DNA from: Kitasatospora sp. NBC_01287 | GTDB lineage: Bacteria > Actinomycetota > Actinomycetes > Streptomycetales > Streptomycetaceae | Assembly: GCF_026340565.1 (NCBI RefSeq) | Contig: NZ_JAPEPB010000001.1 | Coordinates: forward strand, 4,502,501-4,566,500 | Direction: 5' to 3' | Length of the DNA stretch: 64,000 nucleotides | In this document: one piece after another, positions 40,795-49,916 of the stretch | How positions within the stretch are numbered: the first letter of the stretch is position 1 | Layout: each line of letters begins with the position of its first letter | Made by a program: the position numbers and the translations under genes | The notes under the pieces: generated by a model | What the model saw: the letters and a program-made list of their open reading frames with translations, nothing else | Told to the model about the DNA's origin: nothing | Database searches by the model: none

Positions 40795-41128
40795 GGGTAA
40801 ACCCACCTCCTTTGGACTCAGCGGCCACGGTCTCTCCGTGGCAGGAGGGTTGTACGGCGTCGGCACTGGAGCCATGCCGACCTCGGACCACTGTGGTGAG
40901 GACCACCGTAGTGACCGGGTCTGACAGTCGGACCCCGCCGGACCCCGAAGGGCCGCTGACCCGCGAGCGGGCAGGCAGGGGCACAGGTACACCAGTGCAG
41001 ATCGCTCAGCCTACCCGCACCCATCCGGACGAACAAAACACCCATGGATTGCCGCTACGTCTGGAGCGGCGCAATCTGGGCAGAACGGGTACACACACCG
41101 CACTCGCCCTCCGCAGGAGGTGGGTTCC
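40795..41128. promoter_or_regulatory. rpsF leader and divergent promoter region with hairpins
   Basis: 334 bases without a gene. On the rpsF side, two leader hairpins are visible: GCCACGG-n5-CCGTGGC (40825-40843), just before the ribosome site, and TCGGCA-n9-TGCCGA (40860-40880). Many bacteria regulate this operon through an S6:S18-binding leader hairpin, so the first is a candidate, though I cannot confirm its conserved bulge. Further on, ACCAC/TGGTG inverted repeats lie at about 40888-40910. Confidence 0.45.
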
Positions 41129-41428
41129 ATGGCACAGACCATCCGCCGATTCCCCACGCTCACCCTCAACACCGACGGCCGCACGCACCCCAGGGAGAAC
41201 ACCCTGGTGGGCCTGACCGTGGTCCTGGGCCTGCTGGCCTTCAGCACCTCGTTCGTCCACAGCCTGCACCTGCTCAGCTCCTGGACCGGGCTCGCCGGCG
41301 TGGTCACCGGGCTGTGGGGCCAGTTCATCTCGGTCACCACCGCCGAACGCTTCGTGCTGGTGATCGCGTTGGCCGCCTCAGCGTTCGGCTTCGGCGTCGG
41401 TCTGGCCCACGGCGGCCTCTTCGGGTAA
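41129..41428 (+). CDS. small two-helix membrane protein, streptomycete-conserved type
   Basis: 99 residues from ATG 41129 with AGGAGG upstream. Polar N-terminus (MAQTIRRFPTLTLNTDGRTH) and two hydrophobic helices (about 30-50 and 75-95: GLTVVLGLLAFSTSFVHSLH and FVLVIALAASAFGFGVGLAH). No known domain. It lies between rpsF and femX, a position I remember as holding a small hypothetical in S. coelicolor. Function unknown. Confidence 0.75.
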   Translation: MAQTIRRFPTLTLNTDGRTHPRENTLVGLTVVLGLLAFSTSFVHSLHLLSSWTGLAGVVTGLWGQFISVTTAERFVLVIALAASAFGFGVGLAHGGLFG

Positions 41429-41699
41429 CCGCCGGGGCGGCCCACCCGGCCACCTCGGCGCACACCCGGCGCACGCGACGGCGCTCTCCTCGCGGAGGGC
41501 GCCGTTCGCGGTGTTCCGACACCCGCCGGCGGCCCGGCCCCCTAGGGTTCCGTCAACGCGCCGCGTGTGCCGGGCAGAAACGGACCATTCGGGCGATAGG
41601 GTCACAGAGCTGTCCATAGGGTCACAGAGCACCAGGGCCGGCCCGGACCCGCCGGTCGTCACCACCGCACCACCGCCCACCCCAAGGAGCATCCCGAGC

Positions 41700-42818
41700 A
41701 TGAGCCTGCGTCTGAGGACGATCACCCGTGAGGAGCACCTCGCCTTCCTGCGCGGCCGACCCACCGCCAGTCACATGCAGGTGCCGTCCTGGGGCGAGGT
41801 GAAGTCGGAGTGGCGCAGCGAGTCGATCGGCTGGATCGACGCCTCGGGCGCGGTGGTCGGCGCCGGTGTGGTGCTCTACCGACAGCTGCCGAAGGTCAAG
41901 CGCTACCTGGCCTACCTGCCCGAGGGCCCGGTGATCGACTGGTTCGACACCGACCTGGAGCGCTGGTTGCGACCGATGCTGGCGCACCTGAAGGCCCAGG
42001 GCGCGTTCTCGGTGAAGATGGGGCCGCCGGTGGTGATCCGGCGCTGGGAGTCGTCGACGATCAAGGAGGCGATCGCCGGCGGCCAGGCCAAGCGGCTGCG
42101 GGACATCGAGGCCGACTGGTACGAGCCGCAGGCCTTCGACCTGGCCGAACGGCTGCGCCGGTCCGGCTGGCTGCAGGGCGAGGACGGCGGGGCGGGCTTC
42201 GGCGACGTGCAGCCGCGCTACGTCTTCCAGGTGCCGCTGGCCGGCCGCTCGCTGGACGACATCCAGCGCGGCTTCAACCAGCTGTGGCGGCGCAACATCA
42301 AGAAGGCCGAGAAGAGCGGCGTCGAGGTGGTCCAGGGCAGCTACGAGGACCTGGCCGTCTTCCACCGGCTCTACGTGGTCACCGCCGAGCGCGACCGCTT
42401 CACCCCGCGCCCGCTGGGCTACTTCCAGCGCATGTGGCAGGCGATGAACGCCGAGGACCCCAACCGGATGCGGCTCTACCTCGCCTACCACGACGGCGAG
42501 CCGCTGGCCGCGACGACCATGCTCACCGTCGGCGAGCACGTCTGGTACTCCTACGGCGCCTCGGCCAACCACAAGCGCGAGGTCAAACCGTCCAACGCGA
42601 TCCAGTGGCGGATGATGCGCGACGCGTACGCGCTGGGCGCGGGCGTGTACGACCTGCGCGGGATCAGCGACACGCTCCAGGAGGAGGACCCGCTCTTCGG
42701 CCTGATCCAGTTCAAGCTCGGCACCGGCGGCCAGGCGGCCGAGTACCTGGGTGAGTGGGACTTCCCGCTGAACAAGCTGCTGCACAAGGCGCTCGACCTC
42801 TACATGTCGCGCCGCTGA
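41700..42818 (+). CDS. femX: FemX/FemAB-type lipid II glycyltransferase
   Basis: 372 residues from ATG 41700 with AAGGAG 10 bases before. FemXAB peptidyltransferase with two GNAT-like halves: SHMQVPSWGEVKSEWRSESI near the start, FNQLWRRNIKKAEKSGVEV in the middle, GISDTLQEEDPLFGLIQFKLG at the end. It uses glycyl-tRNA to add the first Gly onto the LL-diaminopimelate of lipid II, forming the interpeptide bridge. Followed by an alanine racemase-like gene, 54 bases later. Confidence 0.92.
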   Translation: MSLRLRTITREEHLAFLRGRPTASHMQVPSWGEVKSEWRSESIGWIDASGAVVGAGVVLYRQLPKVKRYLAYLPEGPVIDWFDTDLERWLRPMLAHLKAQGAFSVKMGPPVVIRRWESSTIKEAIAGGQAKRLRDIEADWYEPQAFDLAERLRRSGWLQGEDGGAGFGDVQPRYVFQVPLAGRSLDDIQRGFNQLWRRNIKKAEKSGVEVVQGSYEDLAVFHRLYVVTAERDRFTPRPLGYFQRMWQAMNAEDPNRMRLYLAYHDGEPLAATTMLTVGEHVWYSYGASANHKREVKPSNAIQWRMMRDAYALGAGVYDLRGISDTLQEEDPLFGLIQFKLGTGGQAAEYLGEWDFPLNKLLHKALDLYMSRR

Positions 42819-42872
42819 CCCGACCGCGCGCCGCCGATCGCACCACCCGCACCACCCCCCGGGGAGAGCTCG

Positions 42873-43964
42873 ATGACCCTTTCGCTGTACGTCGACACCG
42901 ACCGCTGGCGGACGCATCAGCGCACGCTGCTGGCCGAGTTCCCGCACCTGGTCCCGGTGGCCAAGGGCAACGGCTACGGCTTCGGCAATCTGCGGCTGGC
43001 CCGCGAGGCGGCGCTGCTGGGCGCCGGCGCGCTGGCGGTGGGCACCGCGGCGGAGGCCGCCGAGGTGCTCGGCGAGCCCGAGGAGGCCGGCGGCTACCAG
43101 GGCGACGTGCTGGTGCTGACGCCCTACCGGATCGGGGAGGAGGCGCCCGGGCTGCCGGCCGAGCGCGTGGTGCGCACGGTGGGGCACGTGGAGGCACTGC
43201 GCGCGCTGGCCGGCCACCGGGTGGTGGTGGAGTGCCGCACCAGCATGCGCCGGCACGGCATCGCGTCCGGCGAGCTGGCGCACCTGGCCGAGGCCGCGGG
43301 GCGGGGCGGCGCCGTCCTTGAGGGCTTCGCACTGCACCTGCCGCTGGACCGCCCCCGGGGCTCCTCCCGTCCCAAGCGCGCCAAGAGCGCCGACCCGGTC
43401 ACCGAGGTGGCCGGGTGGGTCGCGGCGATCGCCGCCGCCGGGCTGCCCGCCGCCACCGTCTACCTGAGCCATCTGAGTTCGGCCGGCATCGGCGCGCTGG
43501 CCGAGCGGTACCCGGGCACCGAGTTCCGCTCCCGGATCGGCACCCGGCTCTGGCTCGGCGACGTCGGCTCGCTCACCGCCCGCGCCACCGTGCTGGACGT
43601 CACCGCGGTGTCCCGCGGCGAGCGCTACGGCTACCGCCAGCACCGGGCGCCCTCGGACGGGCACCTGCTGGTGCTCGCCGGCGGCACCGCGCACGGCATC
43701 GGCATGGCGGCGCCGAAGTACGTGCACGGCCTGCTGCCCCGGGCCAAGGAGCTCGCCCGGGCCGGGCTGGCCACGGTGAACCGCACGCTGTCGCCCTACC
43801 AGTGGAACGGGCGCCAGCTCTGGTTCGCCGAGCCGCCGCACATGCAGGTGAGCATCGTCTTCCTGCCCGGCGGCGACAAGCCGCCGGCGGTGGGCGACGA
43901 GCTGCCGGTCAACGTCCGGCACACCACCACGCACTTCGACCAGGTGACCGACCGGCCCGGCTGA
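42873..43964 (+). CDS. alanine racemase-fold PLP enzyme
   Basis: 363 residues. N-terminal PLP barrel with VAKGNGYGFG (Lys31 Schiff base) and the C-terminal beta domain with a racemase-like Tyr in RYGYRQHRAPSDGH. Diverged from the housekeeping Alr, so it may be a second racemase or act on another amino acid. Its position after femX ties it to peptidoglycan precursor supply. It ends 7 bases from the convergent GT87 gene. Confidence 0.85.
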   Translation: MTLSLYVDTDRWRTHQRTLLAEFPHLVPVAKGNGYGFGNLRLAREAALLGAGALAVGTAAEAAEVLGEPEEAGGYQGDVLVLTPYRIGEEAPGLPAERVVRTVGHVEALRALAGHRVVVECRTSMRRHGIASGELAHLAEAAGRGGAVLEGFALHLPLDRPRGSSRPKRAKSADPVTEVAGWVAAIAAAGLPAATVYLSHLSSAGIGALAERYPGTEFRSRIGTRLWLGDVGSLTARATVLDVTAVSRGERYGYRQHRAPSDGHLLVLAGGTAHGIGMAAPKYVHGLLPRAKELARAGLATVNRTLSPYQWNGRQLWFAEPPHMQVSIVFLPGGDKPPAVGDELPVNVRHTTTHFDQVTDRPG

Positions 43965-43971
43965 CGGGTGG

Positions 43972-45660
43972 TCAGGCGCGCTCGGGCTCCGCGGCCGGCG
44001 CCACCGCCACGACGTCCGCGGGCTCCAGGCCTGCGGGCTCCCGGTCCTCGGGGTGCCGGTCCCCGGAGTGCCGGTCCCGCGGGCCCTGCTCCTCGGTGAC
44101 GTCCACCTGCTCCTGGGGCGTCAGCCAGTCCACCCCGTCCGGACCGGCGGAGCCGTCCACCGGGGCGAAGGCCGTGTAGGACTCCGCCTCGCGCAGTCGG
44201 CGCGCCGCACCGATCACGAAGACGTCGGGGGCGAAGTCGAGCACACCGCCCGACGGGTCGTCACTGCCGTCCCAGCGCACCGGGTCGTGCTCGGGGCGCA
44301 GGATGTCGCGGATCACCTTGGCGCAGAGGTAGAGCGTGCCGGCCAGGTGCAGGATGACGGCGAAGTGGTACCAGTCCTGGCCGATCCCGTGCTGCTTGGC
44401 GTCACTGATGAAGGCCAGGTAGGACCAGATGCCGAGGAAGTACAGCACCTCGCAGGCCTGCCAGATGAGGAAGTCGCGCCAGCGCGGGCGGGCCAGCGCG
44501 GCCAGCGGGATCAGCCAGAGCACGTACTGCGGCGAGTACACCTTGTTGGTGACCACGAAGGCGGCCACCACCAGGAAGACCAGTTGGGCGTAGCGTGGCC
44601 GGCGCGGCGCGCTCAGCGCCAGCCAGCCGATGCCCAGGCAGCAGGCGATCAGCAGCGCGGCGATCCAGTTGTTCAGGCCGGCCAGCGACTCGTTGCGGTC
44701 CTGCATCAGGACCATCCAGAAGGACCCGAAGTCCTCCTTGCGGGTCTGGCTGAAGCTGTAGAAGGTGGCCCAGCCGTCGAAGTTGGCGATCATGATCGGC
44801 AGGTTGACCAGCAGCCAGGCGCCGACCGCGCCGGCGGTGGCCTGCCAGAACTCCCGCCAGCGGCCCGAGCGCCAGCAGAGCACCAGCAGCGGGCCGAGCA
44901 GCAGCACCGGGTAGAGCTTGGCGGCGGTGGCCAGGCCGATGAAGACACCGGCCCACACCGTCCGCTTGCCCGACCAGTAGGCCATCGCGACGGCGGTCAG
45001 CGCGACCGCGAGCAGGTCCCAGTTGATCGTGGCGTCCAGTGCCAGGCAGGGCGCCAGGGCGAAGAGCAGCGCGTCCCAGGGGCGGCGGCGGTGGGTGCGG
45101 GTGAGCGCGATCACCGTGACCACCGCGCAGATCAGCAGCATCGCGGCGTTGACCATCCAGAACCAGCGCTCGCGGTCGTCGATGGCGCCGCCGGTGGGGG
45201 TCAGCCAGCCGGCGATCTGCATGAAGCCCCCGGTGAGCACCGGGTACTCCAGGTACTTCATGTCCGGCGAGGGCGAGGGCAGCATGTCGAGATAGGGGTG
45301 CAGCCCGTTGGCGAAGCCGCGCGCCGTGTACAGGTGCGGGATGTCGCTGTAGCAGGAGTGGGTGTACTGCGCCGTGGCGCCGAAGAACCAGCCGCTGGTG
45401 TAGCAGGGCAGCTTCTGCACCATGCCGACCAGGTAGGTCACCACGGTGGCCAGCGCCAGGAACCGGGCCGGGAGCCACCACGAGACGCCCAGCAGGGCCC
45501 GGCGCCCGGGCGGGCCACCGAGCAGTTCGCTTCCGGCCGCCGCGACCGGGTCCTCGTCCGCGGGGACGACCACGGTGTTGGGCAGCGGGCCCTCGGCCGA
45601 CGCCGGCCCGGGGTCGGGGGCGGGCGTCTCGTCACGTGTGCTGGACGTCATGCCGGACAT
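43972..45660 (-). CDS. GT87-family membrane glycosyltransferase (polyprenyl-phosphate mannosyltransferase type)
   Basis: About 562 residues; ATG 45660 or 45651, neither with a strong ribosome site. About ten to twelve transmembrane helices from residue 60 on; the first loop has an acidic stretch with SDIPHLYTARGF and the aspartate-containing motif seen in GT-C enzymes. Family members (PimE, DUF2029) use polyprenyl-phospho-mannose. The cytosolic C-terminal tail of about 80 residues is Glu/Asp/Pro-rich. It is downstream of the PBP gene after a terminator. Confidence 0.85.
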   Translation of the reverse strand: MSGMTSSTRDETPAPDPGPASAEGPLPNTVVVPADEDPVAAAGSELLGGPPGRRALLGVSWWLPARFLALATVVTYLVGMVQKLPCYTSGWFFGATAQYTHSCYSDIPHLYTARGFANGLHPYLDMLPSPSPDMKYLEYPVLTGGFMQIAGWLTPTGGAIDDRERWFWMVNAAMLLICAVVTVIALTRTHRRRPWDALLFALAPCLALDATINWDLLAVALTAVAMAYWSGKRTVWAGVFIGLATAAKLYPVLLLGPLLVLCWRSGRWREFWQATAGAVGAWLLVNLPIMIANFDGWATFYSFSQTRKEDFGSFWMVLMQDRNESLAGLNNWIAALLIACCLGIGWLALSAPRRPRYAQLVFLVVAAFVVTNKVYSPQYVLWLIPLAALARPRWRDFLIWQACEVLYFLGIWSYLAFISDAKQHGIGQDWYHFAVILHLAGTLYLCAKVIRDILRPEHDPVRWDGSDDPSGGVLDFAPDVFVIGAARRLREAESYTAFAPVDGSAGPDGVDWLTPQEQVDVTEEQGPRDRHSGDRHPEDREPAGLEPADVVAVAPAAEPERA

Positions 45661-45736
45661 ACTGCCGCACGCCCGCCGATCGGACGAGGACTGGTCCGTA
45701 CATCCGCGCCGCCGAACACCTGCGGGCACCAACGCC

Positions 45737-45770
45737 GGAGGGCGGCCCCGCTCGCGCGGGACCGCCCTCC
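45737..45770 (-). terminator. terminator after the PBP gene
   Basis: GGAGGGCGGCCCCGC (45737-45751) pairs with GCGGGACCGCCCTCC (45756-45770), one mismatch, 4-base loop, directly downstream of the PBP stop on the minus strand. Confidence 0.75.
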
Positions 45771-45777
45771 GTGGTGG

Positions 45778-48639
45778 TCAGGTGCCGGCTGCCGGGCTCG
45801 CCCCGCTGGCCGGTGCGGAGGGTGAGGCGGATCCGCCACCGCCGGTGCCGCCACCGGCCCCACCGGTACCGCCGCCAGGACCGCCATGGCTGTGGGAAGG
45901 GCTCGGACTCGGGCAGTCGATGAGCGGGATGCAGCCGCCGGTTCCACCGCCGGTGCCACCACCCGTACCGCCGGTGCCGCCGCCCGTACCGCCGGTTCCA
46001 CCGCCGGTGCCACCACCAGTACCACCACCGGTGCCGCCGCCGGGACCACCGGTCGCCGACTTGCTCGGGGTCGGCTGGCCGCCGCCGCAGTCCGTGCCCG
46101 GCAGGCAGGTCGCCGGCGCACCGGTGGGCTGCTGGACCGGCGCCTGGCTGGTCGGCGGGGCCGTGGTCGGGGCCTGGGTGGTCGGGGCGGTGCTGGCCGA
46201 GGCCGAGGAGCTGGCCGAGGTGGAGGGCGAGGGCGAGGCGGTGCTCGGCGCACCCGAGGCGTCGACCTCGGTGTTCACCGGCTCCGGCGCCGGGAAGTCC
46301 TGCACCGGTGTGCCGGCCAGCGCGGACTTCATGTAGTTGGCGAAGATCTCGGTCGGCAGGTCACCACCGTAGAAGGAGCTCTTGCCGCCGGTGCCGATCA
46401 GCGACATCAGCCCGGGGTGGTTCGGGTCCTCGCGGAACATCGTGATCGCGGTGGCCAGCTGCGGGGTGAAGCCGTCGAACCAGGCCGAGGTGCCCTTGTC
46501 GGTGGTACCGGTCTTGCCGGCCACCGGGCGACCCACCGCCTGCGCCTTGGTACCGGTGCCCTTCTGCACCACGTCCTGGAGCACGCTGGTGATGTTGTCG
46601 GCCACCGCCTGGTCGAGCACCGCCTTCGGGGCGGGCTTGGTGAAGGTGGTCAGCTGCTTGCCGGCGAACTCCACCTTGGTCACCGGGTACATGTCGGTCT
46701 GCTGCCCGCGGGCGGCGAAGACCGAGTAGCCGGAGGCCATCTGGATCGCGCTGGGCGTCGAGGTGCCGATGGCGAAGGCGGCGGTGCTCTGGTTCTGGAC
46801 CGGCATGCTCGCCTTGCTCAGCCCCATCTGGGCCGCGAGATTGGCCACGTTCGGGCCGCCGACGTCCTCGCCGAGCTGCACGTAGGGCACGTTGAACGAG
46901 TTGATCATCGCGTCCCGCAGGGTCACGTAGCCCTGCGGCCCGGTCTCGTCGTTCTTCTGCTTGAAGACCGAGCCGTCCGGGTTGGTCACCAGCGAGCCGT
47001 CCGGTTTGCGGATGGTGCTGAGGTCGTCGGCGTTGTAGCGGCTGTCCTCGTTGATCCGCAGTGGTTTGCCGTCCGGACCGGTCTGGGTCTGCAGGCCGAC
47101 CTGCATCGCGGTGGCCAGCACGTACGGTTTGAAGGTCGAGCCGACCGGGACACCGGTGGTGTCCGCGTTGTTGCTGTACTGACCCTTGTCCTGCCCCGGA
47201 CCGCCGTAGAGCGCCACCAGGGCGCCGTCACCCGGGACCACCGAGGCCGCGCCGACCTGGACGAACGAGTCGTTGTTGGGGCGCTTGACCGGGTCGAGGT
47301 TCTGCTGGGCCATCTGCGCGACGGCCGCGCTCAGTTCGTCGACCTTGTCCTTCTGCAGGGTGGTGTAGATCTGGTAGCCGCCGACGCCGAGCGAGGCGTC
47401 GGTGATGGTCGGGTCCTTCTGCTCCAGGTACTTGTCGACGGTGGCGACGATGTAGCCGACCTGCCCGCTCATGTTGGTCGAGGGCTGCTGCTTGATCGGC
47501 TCGGGCGGACCGGCCTTCTCGCACTGGTCCTTCTGGTCCGGGGTGATGGCCTTGGTGACCACCATCCGGTCGAGGACGTACTCCCAGCGGCCCAGACTCG
47601 GGTTGCTCGGTGTGCCGAACATGTTCGTGTGGTTGGCCGCGCTGAGCGAGGGGTCGTAGAGCGCCGCGCCCTTGAGCAGGCCGGCCAGCATCGCGCTCTG
47701 GCAGGGGTTCAGGTCCTTGGCGTCGACGCCGTAGTAGTTGCGGGCGGCGGCCTGGATGCCGGTGGACCCGCGGCCGAACCAGCTGGTGTTCAGGTAGCCG
47801 TCCAGGATGTCGTCCTTGGACTCCTTCTGGCTGATCTTCAGCGTGATGAAGAACTCCTTGAGCTTGCGGCTCACCGTCTGACTCTGGTTCAGGTAGGCGT
47901 TCTTCACGTACTGCTGGGTGATCGTCGAACCACCCTGGGTGGCCCCGCCGGACGCCATGTTGTAGACGGCGCGGGCGATGCCCTTGGGGTCGATGCCGCT
48001 GTCCGTGCGGAAGGACTCGTTCTCGGCCGCGATCACCGCGTCCTGCGCGGACTTGTTGATGTCACTGATCGGGACGATCACCCGGTGGGTGCTGCCGGTC
48101 GTGGTCATCTGGCTGCCGTCGGCCCAGTAGTAGACGTTGGGCTGGTCGTTCACCAGGTCCTTGAGCTGCGGCACGGTGGTCATCGCGTACGCGGTGCCGA
48201 TCGCGGCGACACCACCGCCGCTGAAGAGCAGGAAGAGCGAGAGCACCAGCTTCCACGAGGGCAGCCAGCGGCGCACGCCGCGCTTGCCCCAGCGCGGGTA
48301 GTCGATGAACCGCATCTTGCCCGGCGGCTTGGCGGCGGCCCCGCGACCGTCCTTTCCGGGGCCGCTCGGTCCGCCGGGTCCGCCGCCCTTGCGCCCGCGC
48401 TTCTGCGCGGCCTTGCGCATCTCGGCCCGGGTCATCCGCGGCTGCTGGGAGGTCTCCCGGCTGCGCGGCGGGCCGCTCGGCGAGGCCGTCCGGCCAGGTC
48501 TGGGCCGGCCAGGAGTGTCGTAGCTGGGCGCACCCTCGGGCGGAGAGCCGTAGGCGTACGGGCGTTGGCCGTTCGGTCGGCCGGGCGGCTGCTCGTCGCC
48601 GTCGCCCGAGTTCGGCGACCGGCGCCGGTGTTCGCTCAT
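45778..48639 (-). CDS. class A penicillin-binding protein (transglycosylase/transpeptidase)
   Basis: 953 residues from ATG 48639 with AGGAG 10 bases upstream. Basic cytosolic tail (1-128), TM helix (130-152), GT51 glycosyltransferase (about 165-345, AENESF with Glu206, GGSTITQQYVKNAYLNQ), transpeptidase domain with SxxK GSTFKP, SxN INSFN and KTG AGKTGTTDKGTSAWFDGF. It polymerises and cross-links peptidoglycan outside the membrane. The C-terminal about 150 residues are Ser/Thr/Pro then GGTGG repeats, probably a cell-wall-exposed tail. Confidence 0.95.
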   Translation of the reverse strand: MSEHRRRSPNSGDGDEQPPGRPNGQRPYAYGSPPEGAPSYDTPGRPRPGRTASPSGPPRSRETSQQPRMTRAEMRKAAQKRGRKGGGPGGPSGPGKDGRGAAAKPPGKMRFIDYPRWGKRGVRRWLPSWKLVLSLFLLFSGGGVAAIGTAYAMTTVPQLKDLVNDQPNVYYWADGSQMTTTGSTHRVIVPISDINKSAQDAVIAAENESFRTDSGIDPKGIARAVYNMASGGATQGGSTITQQYVKNAYLNQSQTVSRKLKEFFITLKISQKESKDDILDGYLNTSWFGRGSTGIQAAARNYYGVDAKDLNPCQSAMLAGLLKGAALYDPSLSAANHTNMFGTPSNPSLGRWEYVLDRMVVTKAITPDQKDQCEKAGPPEPIKQQPSTNMSGQVGYIVATVDKYLEQKDPTITDASLGVGGYQIYTTLQKDKVDELSAAVAQMAQQNLDPVKRPNNDSFVQVGAASVVPGDGALVALYGGPGQDKGQYSNNADTTGVPVGSTFKPYVLATAMQVGLQTQTGPDGKPLRINEDSRYNADDLSTIRKPDGSLVTNPDGSVFKQKNDETGPQGYVTLRDAMINSFNVPYVQLGEDVGGPNVANLAAQMGLSKASMPVQNQSTAAFAIGTSTPSAIQMASGYSVFAARGQQTDMYPVTKVEFAGKQLTTFTKPAPKAVLDQAVADNITSVLQDVVQKGTGTKAQAVGRPVAGKTGTTDKGTSAWFDGFTPQLATAITMFREDPNHPGLMSLIGTGGKSSFYGGDLPTEIFANYMKSALAGTPVQDFPAPEPVNTEVDASGAPSTASPSPSTSASSSASASTAPTTQAPTTAPPTSQAPVQQPTGAPATCLPGTDCGGGQPTPSKSATGGPGGGTGGGTGGGTGGGTGGTGGGTGGTGGGTGGGTGGCIPLIDCPSPSPSHSHGGPGGGTGGAGGGTGGGGSASPSAPASGASPAAGT
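45930..46050 (-). repeat. short GGTGG-coding repeats in the PBP tail
   Basis: Tandem 9-12-bp units (CCGGTGCCACCACC-like on the plus strand) encode a Gly/Thr run in the C-terminal tail of the PBP. Variation in copy number would change tail length without frameshift. Confidence 0.7.
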
Positions 48640-49097
48640 AGTCCAGTAACTCCTAGGCCAGGCACGGACGCCTGTAGACAGGATCCACTTCCGATGCCCG
48701 CAACCGCCCTAGGCCTGGGTCAGGCCGCTACCCCGGTGGTGGTCCTCGTGCACACGCGACAGCGTACGCATCCTTGATGAGTCATCAATCGGGCATATCG
48801 TCACAACTACCGCGAAAGAGCGGCAGATCATTACGTGCCCGTTGCCAAGAAACCCCGAGTTGGCCTTGACGGGCACGGCCTCGGCGGCTCGCTCCGCGAT
48901 CCGCGCAGGTCGCACGGCCGGGCGGCACGGCCCCGCCGACGGACATCCCGGACTCTTGTGATCACATTCACCCGCGCCCCCCTTGCCCCAATCGTGACCT
49001 CGGCCTATCGTTCTCGATATATCGAGTCGATACATCGCGGCGGCATAGCCGACGGCGGAGTACCGACCAGGAGCACGTCGAAGGGAGGCCGGACAGC
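48640..49097. promoter_or_regulatory. divergent PBP-PadR regulatory region
   Basis: 458 bases without a gene. A perfect 15-bp palindrome TTGATGAGTCATCAA lies at 48774-48788, about 135 bases before the PBP start. Near the PadR gene are overlapping palindromes CTCGATATATCGAG (49013-49026) and TATCGAGTCGATA (49020-49032). The latter resemble PadR autoregulatory sites. Confidence 0.55.
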
Positions 49098-49781
49098 GTG
49101 AGCAGGCGCTCAGGAGTGCTGGAGTTCGCCGTTCTCGGCCTGCTGCACGACGCTCCGATGCACGGCTACGAGCTGCGCAAACGCCTCAACGTGCTGCTCG
49201 GTTCGTTCCGCGCCTTCTCCTATGGCACGCTCTACCCCTGCCTGAAGAGCCTGGTCGCCCAGGGCTTCCTGGTCGAGGACAACCCGGACACCGCGTACGT
49301 CCCGGCCACCGCGCTCAACGGCAAGCGGTCGAAGATCGTCTACCGGCTCTCGCCGGAGGGCAAGGAGCGCTTCGAGGAGCTGCTGGCCGACTCCGGTCCG
49401 GATGCCTGGGAGGACGAGCACTTCGGCGTGCACTTCGCCTTCTTCGGCCAGACCGACCGGGCGGTGCGGATGCGCGTCCTGGAGGGGCGGCGCAGCCGGC
49501 TGGAGGAGCGGCTGGAGCGGATGCGGAGCTCGATCGCCCGCACCCGTGAGCGGTTCGACGACTACACGCTCGAACTGCAGCGGCACGGCTTGGAGTCGGT
49601 GGAGCGCGAGGTCCGCTGGCTGAACGAGCTGATCGAGACCGAGCGGGCCAACCGGACCGGGCGCACCGCCGCCCCGCCGGGCCGGGCCGCGACACCACAG
49701 TCTTCGGACGGCCGTGGCGACGGGAGCGGATCCCTGGATCCGCTCCGGCCACCGCACGACCGCCCGGGGCGCTCCGACTAG
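49098..49781 (+). CDS. PadR-family transcriptional regulator
   Basis: 227 residues from GTG 49098 with GGGAGG about 9 bases upstream. Winged helix (1-95: FAVLGLLHDAPMHGYELRKRL, YGTLYPCLKSLVAQGFLV, IVYRLSPEGKERFEELL) and a long helical dimerisation domain (100-185). The C-terminal tail is polar. Overlapping palindromes upstream suggest autorepression; ino1 or the divergent PBP may be further targets. Confidence 0.92.
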   Translation: MSRRSGVLEFAVLGLLHDAPMHGYELRKRLNVLLGSFRAFSYGTLYPCLKSLVAQGFLVEDNPDTAYVPATALNGKRSKIVYRLSPEGKERFEELLADSGPDAWEDEHFGVHFAFFGQTDRAVRMRVLEGRRSRLEERLERMRSSIARTRERFDDYTLELQRHGLESVEREVRWLNELIETERANRTGRTAAPPGRAATPQSSDGRGDGSGSLDPLRPPHDRPGRSD

Positions 49782-49789
49782 GAGTGCCG

Positions 49790-49819
49790 CCGCCGCATCT
49801 GCCCCGTGCCATGCGGCGG
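49790..49819 (+). terminator. hairpin between padR and ino1
   Basis: Perfect arms CCGCCGCAT (49790-49798) and ATGCGGCGG (49811-49819) with a 12-base loop, starting 9 bases after the PadR stop and about 100 bases before ino1. Terminator or a leader structure of ino1. Confidence 0.5.
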
Positions 49820-49916
49820 AAATGGGCGCAGTGCGCCCGTCAATGAGTCAGATGAGAAGCAGGACGAGGGCCGCCGTTCTCCGGCGGACCTCACGAGATC
49901 ACAGGGAGCAACCGGA

